A stretch of 64,000 bases of DNA from Paraspadella gotoi (taxonomy: Eukaryota > Chaetognatha), in assembly GCA_051294375.1 (NCBI GenBank), contig CM119265.1, positions 840,089 to 904,088 of the forward strand. The letters run 5' to 3'. Positions 58,012 through 64,000 of this stretch are shown piece by piece. Each line of letters begins with the position of its first letter. Within the stretch, counting starts at the first letter, position 1. Both the position numbers and the translations under genes were made by a program. The notes beneath the pieces are model-generated. The model saw nothing but the letters and a program-made list of their open reading frames with translations. It ran no database searches and was not told the origin of the DNA.

Positions 58012-59217
58012 CTAACCATCTCGCGGCCTTTGAGCGCGTCTTGTTTGTTTCTTATACAGGTGTGTTACGGGTTTTTCTGCCATGTGAGCAATTTGCAAGC
58101 CTTTCGTTTGCGCTGGTGCCACTACCCACATCTCCGCCGCTGGGCCCGGGTCCGTGGTGGCGGTGCCAATAATTATGTCCTTGTCTTGTTCGTCCGGCGA
58201 GACGAAAAAAACTGTGTCTAGGATCCAGTTTTGGAACATTACTCTCAGATTCAGTCTGTCCCTTATGACCACGACGCCATTTCCGGTTGTGACTCTGACC
58301 GGCGCCCCTGCATAGATCTTTCTGTGCAGGGACCATTCGTCCACAAATCTTCTTGGGATCGTGTTGNNNNNNNNNNCGGTGTCGTAGAGGCAACTCGCGG
58401 GCGCGCCGCTCACTACGGCTGGTATGTAACTGTTCCCCGAAGCGGTCACGGCTCTGCCCGTGTCGTCGCGGGGTTCGGGCGGGACCCCGTCCGCGGCTAA
58501 ATTCCATCCCAATTTGGTCGGTAGCGGCGGGGGGGCACTTTCGCCTTTTTCATTCTCGGCGGTCGGGCGCGGCAATTCGAAGTTTTCGGGCTCGTGGCAC
58601 TCGACCTCGACCCGCCTGATCGTTGCCTGATGCATGGACTCGCCTTCATGGTTTCCGACTACGCGGTAAGTGGGGTTGTAGACTAGCCTCCTCCCCTTCG
58701 CGTGTGTTTGTCGTAGCCTGTTCCATTTCTCTTTCTTTCGTGGCTGTGCCATTTCGTCTCTTTCATCCAGTTTCGCCTTTTTTTCATGTTCCCTGTCCTC
58801 TTCTCTGTCGGCTTCCCTGTTTCCTCTGCGGCATAATTTTTCACAGATCTTCAACCTTTTTGTTAATGCCTCTCTTTCCACGCTTTCCAGGTGTCGCCAT
58901 CTCCTTGCTGTCTCCTTTAACATCGACATCGCTAGGATGCACCTATCTTTGGCGTTTAGCGGCTTTAAACAACTTGTGCAATCTGCTTGCGGCGGATTTC
59001 CCTTTAAATGACATTGCGCGATATCGGTGAATTCTGTTAGCCTCCTCGTGGGGCGGGCAGGTTTGTACTTCCCTGCCATGTCCTTTATCTTTTTTTCCAC
59101 TCTTGGGCTAGCTTTTGTTTTCTGGCTCACTGCTCGGGGCTTTCTTCGAAAAAGTTTTGAATAATTTTCGGTTTCTTTATTATTCATCAAACAAACTTTC
59201 TCCGTCACAATCTTCAA
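58012..59217 (-). CDS. Aspartic protease ORF with Cys-rich N-terminal segment
   Basis: 401 codons. Residues about 70-95 contain C-x-C-type spacing (QCHLKG, DCTSCLKPLNAKDRC). The retropepsin domain is at about 270-370: SCLYDT followed by a 10-N run exactly where the rest of the catalytic DTG/DSG loop should be, then NTIPRRFV, VRVTTGNGVVVIRDRLNLRV and KDIIIGTATT (the ILG-like strand). It processes the gag-pol polyprotein in related elements. Confidence 0.75.
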   Translation of the reverse strand: MKIVTEKVCLMNNKETENYSKLFRRKPRAVSQKTKASPRVEKKIKDMAGKYKPARPTRRLTEFTDIAQCHLKGNPPQADCTSCLKPLNAKDRCILAMSMLKETARRWRHLESVEREALTKRLKICEKLCRRGNREADREEDREHEKKAKLDERDEMAQPRKKEKWNRLRQTHAKGRRLVYNPTYRVVGNHEGESMHQATIRRVEVECHEPENFELPRPTAENEKGESAPPPLPTKLGWNLAADGVPPEPRDDTGRAVTASGNSYIPAVVSGAPASCLYDTXXXXNTIPRRFVDEWSLHRKIYAGAPVRVTTGNGVVVIRDRLNLRVMFQNWILDTVFFVSPDEQDKDIIIGTATTDPGPAAEMWVVAPAQTKGLQIAHMAEKPVTHLYKKQTRRAQRPRDG

Positions 59218-59240
59218 ATCTGCAATCTCTGCGTTTTACA

Positions 59241-60828
59241 TCAAATTTGTTGTATTATTTTCCGGAAACGCCCCGTTCTCTCCCCCATTTCCCTGCGCCT
59301 TTTCGTCGCGGCGCGGCCATCTTGTTCGCGGCGGAAGCCTCTGGTTCCTCCAGCGTTTCCCCCTCCTCGCTGGTCGCGGCCGCGCCATCTTGCGTCGCTT
59401 GCCTGGGGTTGGGCGGCGCCTTTCTTCAGCTCATTCACTGATTTAACAAGCTTTTCTAGCAACTCCCTTTGGTTGTTGTTTTCTTGCAGCATCGTCCCCT
59501 GGTAGAGGGCGTTTGCGCTTTCCCCCGGGTTCTTGTCCGAGAGTCCCTTTTTGAGTAGTGAGTCGGTGAGTATTTGACGGTCGTCTTCTTTCACCGTGTT
59601 GATGAATCTGCGCGCGCGTGCGCTATCCTCACGCGCGTCGACGTAACCTCGTAGAATCCACTCGATACGGCTGCCGAGTTCTCGGCGCTGTCCTTCGGCT
59701 ATGAGGCGTCGGAACGCCATCGCTTGAGACGTTATTCCCGGTGCGTACGGTTCTAGGGCCTTCGTGAGGAGTCTCGCGACGTGTCTGGCGATCGCAGGTC
59801 GTTCGTCCTCCCTAGGCGATCGAACTTTCTGTAACCGTGTTTGATCAGTTGCTAGGGTACCGCTTTCGAGTGTTCCTCTGCGGGTCCACGCGTGAGACGA
59901 ACTTGTCCGCAGACTTCTGCCGCGGCCCCGGATATCGACCGTCTGCATCCAACACTGGTCGACCAGCCCCCAGGTTCCCGCCACTGTCAACCGTAGCCGA
60001 TGCGCTTGCCTCGTCCGGGCGAGCAGTGCCTGCAGTTGCTTCGTTACTTTTTCCCCTCGTCAAAACCGCAGGTCCTTAACGGTTTGTAGTGCCTCGCGCA
60101 GAAATCGGCGGGCTGTCGGCATCGTTTCGGCGGTCCAGCTTGATCGTCGCGCGACCGACCGTGGCACGGGCGCGCCGTGTCGCCGTTCTCGTCCAGCGCC
60201 GCCGGAGCGAGCACGGCGGGGGGCAGGCGGGTGCAGCCGTGGACCGGAGGCGCGGCTCCGTTGGCTTTGCCGCTGGTGTTCCTTGGATATACTCCTCGGA
60301 GGCGGTTGAGGAAACGGTTTCGTCAAATTTGCGACTAATACGGCCGCCGTCCTGTTGTTCCACGGCGCTGGTGTACTGCTTGTGTGAGTTGTCGCATTTC
60401 ACTCCGAGAGGGCGGTCTATGTTCCTGCGGAGGTCGTTTCCAGCCAGAGCGTGTCCGCGCGTGGCCCTTGGCATTCGTTTCCAGGTGGAAAGCGCGATTG
60501 TCCTGTCTCCGTTCAGACTTGACCATTTAGATGCTCCAGACAGTCCGATACTCGATTTTCGTCGTTTCGAGAGGTCCATCGTCGACGGGCCGCGGGCGTG
60601 CGCCTCGGCCGCGCCTCTTCCGATTCGCTTCGGCGTCTCTCGCCAATGTGGAACTATCCAGTACTATCCGTACTTCGTCAACCGTTCGGCGGCTTTGGCG
60701 GCGAGGCTTTCCGGAACCAACAGGTTCCGGTAGGCCTGTTCCAGGTCAGCTAGGTGGGATGTCTCCCTTTCGATCCTTTTTGTCGTCGTCGTTTCTTCTT
60801 TAATGATACGGTTAAGTTGAAAAGGCAT
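59241..60828 (-). CDS. gag: Gag region (broken)
   Basis: The likely start is MPFQLNRIIKEE at 60,828, open to 60,664. Further frames follow, and the best part is 59,990-59,241, with helical capsid-like sequence (IARHVARLLTKALEPY, AMAFRRLIAEGQRRELGSRI, INTVKEDDRQILTDSLLKK) and an RGG-type basic tail (RWRGRDQRGGGNAGG) instead of a CCHC zinc knuckle. At least two frameshifts separate the start from this part. Gag would package the element RNA. Confidence 0.62.
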
Positions 60829-60989
60829 TTTTTTTGGATTGGTTGACCGCGTTATCTTTTTTCTTTTTATTTCGAAAAGTTTTGTTTTCTTTTCAAAAGA
60901 GAAACCGCAAATTTGACTTCTCCGGTGATACGGTAGCGTCTGAATTCGTCGGGAGGCAGTGGGGCTGACGGTACTTTGTTGCACCGACA

Positions 60990-61017
60990 ATGAAACGTGA
61001 AGACAAATGTGGTCAAC
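60990..61017 (-). repeat. 3' terminus of the 5' LTR
   Basis: ACGTGAAGACAAATGTGG matches the end of the 3' LTR at 50,583-50,606; the rest of the LTR is lost in the adjacent gap. The sequence just inside (TTTCATTGTCGGTGCAAC on the coding strand) is the primer-binding-site position but does not begin with a TGG I can assign to a tRNA. Confidence 0.6.
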
Positions 61018-61117
61018 NNNNNNNNNNNNNNNNNNNNNNNNNNNNNNNNNNNNNNNNNNNNNNNNNNNNNNNNNNNNNNNNNNNNNNNNNNNNNNNNNNN
61101 NNNNNNNNNNNNNNNNN
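61018..61117. other. Scaffold gap of 100 N
   Basis: The gap replaces the 5' LTR of the first retroelement and joins it directly to the env interior of a second copy. Confidence 0.97.
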
Positions 61118-64000
61118 CTGCAGACGATGTGTAGCACTTTATCGATCGATTTCCAGTCTGACCCGAGTCGCCTTGGAAGGCGATAATGCAGTTGGCGACG
61201 CAATTCTGCGTCCGTTCCCGAAGATGCTCTGGATTTCTTCGCAATTGCTTTCCGCTCTGGGCATTGACTTCCTTTTCATGGCTCTGCATTCGATCGCGTC
61301 GATTCCGTTGATCGGATGATTCCATCCGCGCTAATTTGAAGGACTCCGCCCCGGAAGGCGATGCTTCACGCACGCACTCTTCGTCTCCCAGGCGATGACG
61401 CCACTGGTATTTCACACTATGGTCGCCAGATTGCATTGTACCGAACGTCCGATCTCGTTTGTTTTCCATGCCTTTATTTTTTTTGTGTAGAGGGTTAGTT
61501 CGACACCAACTTCGCATTTTCGCTCTCGTAGCGGTGGCCATTGAAAAATTTAGCGTTCTACCCGCGCACGTTCCGGCCGCGTCTGTTTGTGCCTATGCGG
61601 TGAGGTAATGATGTTTCGCCCATGTTTCCTTGCATGGTTAGCGGCGTAATACTCCCCTTCCGTCATCGGGCGATTGCAGTGAATCGGCACAGTTTCCTAA
61701 CTTAACTGACTTATTCCCTTATGTAAGTCGAGGCAGGTATTCCGCTGGCAGAGTGAGAAATGATCGATTACGTCGATGTTTTCGTATTGGATTTGACCAT
61801 TTTCCGCAAAGTATCGGCCGGTTGCCACGATGGTAAGGTCACAGCCGACGGCGTCCGTGCTCATTCGTTTCCGGCGATGAAAAGCAACTCGATGTATTTC
61901 AAATCTTTCTTTCGTTCCCTTTTTCTTTCTCGCACCTTGTTTCATCTAACGCCGAATCGCCCGGTGTGGTTCCCGTTGTCTCGTTGCAGTTGAAGACTGT
62001 GACGCTTCGTTTGAAAAGCGTCGGGTGTGTCGCCATTTGCTGTCATCGACGATCACTCGGCCCTTTTTATCGCGTCGAACGTACGAGCCAACGCGTTATT
62101 AGTGCGACGCACCAGCGTAATTATAAGAGGCCTTTTCTCCATTTCTCTCTTTTTCGATTTTTCTTTTTTCGATTGAAACGTTGAAAAAAAGATTTCCTTT
62201 TGAGCGGTTTTTCTTTCTTCTCGAAAAGGCTTTTTTTTTTTTTTTGTTTTCGGGTCTGCTCTGGGCCCGGCTTTCGTTCGCTCTTCCTCTTCTCTCTTCT
62301 TCTCGTTTTCTTTCTTTCTTTCTTCTCTTTCGACGCCATCTTTCACCTTCTCTCTTCTAGGTCAACTTTGGCCTCATCAATCTGTCTCTATATTTCCCCC
62401 TCCTTCCTTTTTCATCTCCGTCCTTCGCTAGGTTTAACGGGATCTCGTTCGGAGGGAAAGGGTGATGTTTAGGTTTGGCTGGTGATTTATTTCTCCTCTC
62501 TTATACCTTTGGCGATGAAGCTTTTGCCCTCCGTCCTAGTTTCGAAGTTTTTACAATGCTTTACATTCTACTTGCTTTTACAATACTTTACATTTCTATT
62601 TCTATTTCTATTTCTACTTATTTAAAACCAGTTCCTTTTTTTCTTTGTTTCGTCTTTTCTTTTCTCTTCTCGGCCTTAGTTTCTAAAAGTTTGCGAGTCG
62701 CCTGTTGCCGCCTTGAGCCTTCGGTCTGTGTGATAGACGAGATTTTGGCCGAAAACTGTGACCTTGAAGTGATTTCCGTTCTCTTCTGAACAATTTTCTG
62801 CGGCCGGTGTATAATCGTTCGCATTTTGTTTCCCGTGGGTGCGGCCCCGGTCCGCCACTAGATCTTCTTCGTACGTACACTAAATCACCGATCGTTTAGT
62901 TCTCTTCTAGACGCGGGGGTTTTCACCATTCGGTTTTCCCCTCTCTCGTTGCTCTGAAACGTTCCGAAGCGCTTGTTCAGCTATCTTCTGTGATCGGCGC
63001 GCGCCAGATTCGCGTTTTTTCTGCTACTTTCTTTTGCCAAAGGCCGGTCTTTAGGCGAGCGTACGTTCTTTTCGTCGCGGGTTGCTTCGACTATCTCGGT
63101 CTTTATTTCGCAGAACTGTAGGTTCACTGGGCGGGCTCATGTCAGCTTTTCCATCCTGTGTGGCCGTGGCGTTTTAGTGCCAAGCATTAGATGAAGCTAC
63201 TCTTTTGTCCATCCGTTTGGATTAGTCGTTTAATGCATTTTCTTAGGCTTTGTGCCGAAATTCGCCCGAATATTCTCTTTCTGCAGCGATTACTGCTTTT
63301 ATTTCTTGATACGAGGACTCGTCGCCCACTCATATCGTCAGCGAGGTCAAGTGATACTGCGCATCTCTTCGGCCGATTTAGCCGCATCGGTCGGCGCCGG
63401 TCGCAAATTTATTTCTCAATGTAACTTCCATGGAGAAGAAAAATATTTTGTCGAGGCGGCGATGCATGTGTCCAGCGTCCGCTCTCTTGATTGGCATCGC
63501 CCATTTGTACGCCGGAAGGCGTTATCCGCCGCTACGAGGACGTTTGGAATCCTCCGCTCGGGGTAGTGCATCACATCGATGGACAGCGATTCCCATGGAT
63601 TATAGCATAAGGGGCGTTTGGCTTGGCTGACCGGAAATGTGCCTTAAGAGGCTTCTGCGTTTGGATGGCCGAGGATGTGCGCCGCAGCCTTTATAATTCC
63701 TCGTCTTCAATCTGCCATTTTCTCACGTTCTTCTCTTAGCCGGCAGTGTAGGCGTTGGGTTCTCGTGTGTGGGACTGTGATATTTCCTCGTTATAGCCTT
63801 CTCGTTTCGGCATGACATCGATCGAGGCTTCGCATTGCGAGTCTCCGATTTATTTCCCGTTCCTGGGCTCTGGTGATCCTGGCGTTATTTCAAGCTCGGT
63901 AATGTTCGCCGTTATACGCCGGCGTTATGGCGTTGTTGTCTTTTCAGAGGTAACGCTCACGCGTGTCGGGCGGGGAGGCTCTCCGATGACTGAATTCTGG
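61118..64000 (-). pseudogene. Second, degraded copy of the gypsy-type element (env and integrase parts)
   Basis: It is collinear with about 51,890-54,970: env fragments (NCIIAFQGDSGQTGNR at about 61,190; CDLTIVATGRYF and QYENIDVIDHFSL at about 61,780-61,840), the T-rich env leader (about 62,120-62,350), the integrase tail (about 62,680-62,880) and integrase core pieces (about 63,190-63,580). Frames are broken every 50-150 bp, and there are substitutions as well as indels. It lacks the long poly-T and runs without N through all five positions where the first copy has N runs in this interval. It is either a real older copy, uncorrected long-read sequence, or both. Confidence 0.72.

Overview
This is animal (metazoan) nuclear DNA. 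Genes have short exons with GT-AG introns in matched phases, the proteins are modular and extracellular (MACPF, EGF, fucolectin-type and kringle modules), and there is abundant eukaryotic transposon sequence. The low GC, long AT-rich introns and Ty3/gypsy-type element suggest an invertebrate; I cannot name the phylum. The window is an assembled scaffold with N gaps, and some of it is assembly artefact.

Region 1 (1-42,791) holds three head-to-tail paralogues on the minus strand, named here C, B and A (5' to 3' at the locus). B can be read end to end: signal peptide exon (37,441-37,357), a giant MACPF exon (36,551-33,538) that also encodes a middle domain and a cysteine-rich segment, four EGF exons, fucolectin-type (FTP, F5/8C-like) lectin exons, and a terminal kringle in two exons ending in a stop codon. 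Gene C keeps the 3' part of the MACPF exon, two EGFs, one FTP domain and the kringle; its 5' part lies in a 100-N gap. Gene A has signal peptide, MACPF, two EGFs and FTP pieces and runs off the left edge. The architecture is a secreted pore-forming-type domain tethered to glycan- and protein-binding modules. Each gene carries isolated 1-bp indels, while differences between paralogues look largely synonymous.

Between genes A and B the assembly is not trustworthy. The stretch 13,240-17,793 is an inverted copy of about 6,780-11,750, ends at a 25-N gap, and is followed at 17,819-25,100 by an indel-ridden forward copy of about 5,138-11,750 plus the DNA beyond. This looks like uncorrected long-read gap filling with a hairpin read, so the true locus is probably 12-14 kb shorter.

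Mobile elements in region 1 include a Tc1/mariner-like MITE, several fold-back elements, a 2.1-kb element with very long terminal inverted repeats, an element holding a relic of tRNA-Lys, two tandem tRNA-like SINE copies, and a dispersed repeat with a GGAC core and GTCGGATCTGC/GCAGATCCGAC ends.

Region 2 (42,892-50,440) is a different contig with GC-rich, pyrimidine-rich DNA and one well-supported four-exon gene on the plus strand (47,141-49,832) predicting an intact 690-residue protein of a transposase-like family I only partly recognise.

Region 3 (50,446-61,017) is a minus-strand Ty3/gypsy-type retroelement with gag, protease, reverse transcriptase, RNase H, an OTU-like insert, integrase and an envelope-like ORF, broken by frameshifts and small N gaps. 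Its 3' LTR sits in a copy of the MITE end seen in region 1. After a second 100-N gap, 61,118-64,000 is a degraded second copy of the env-integrase part.
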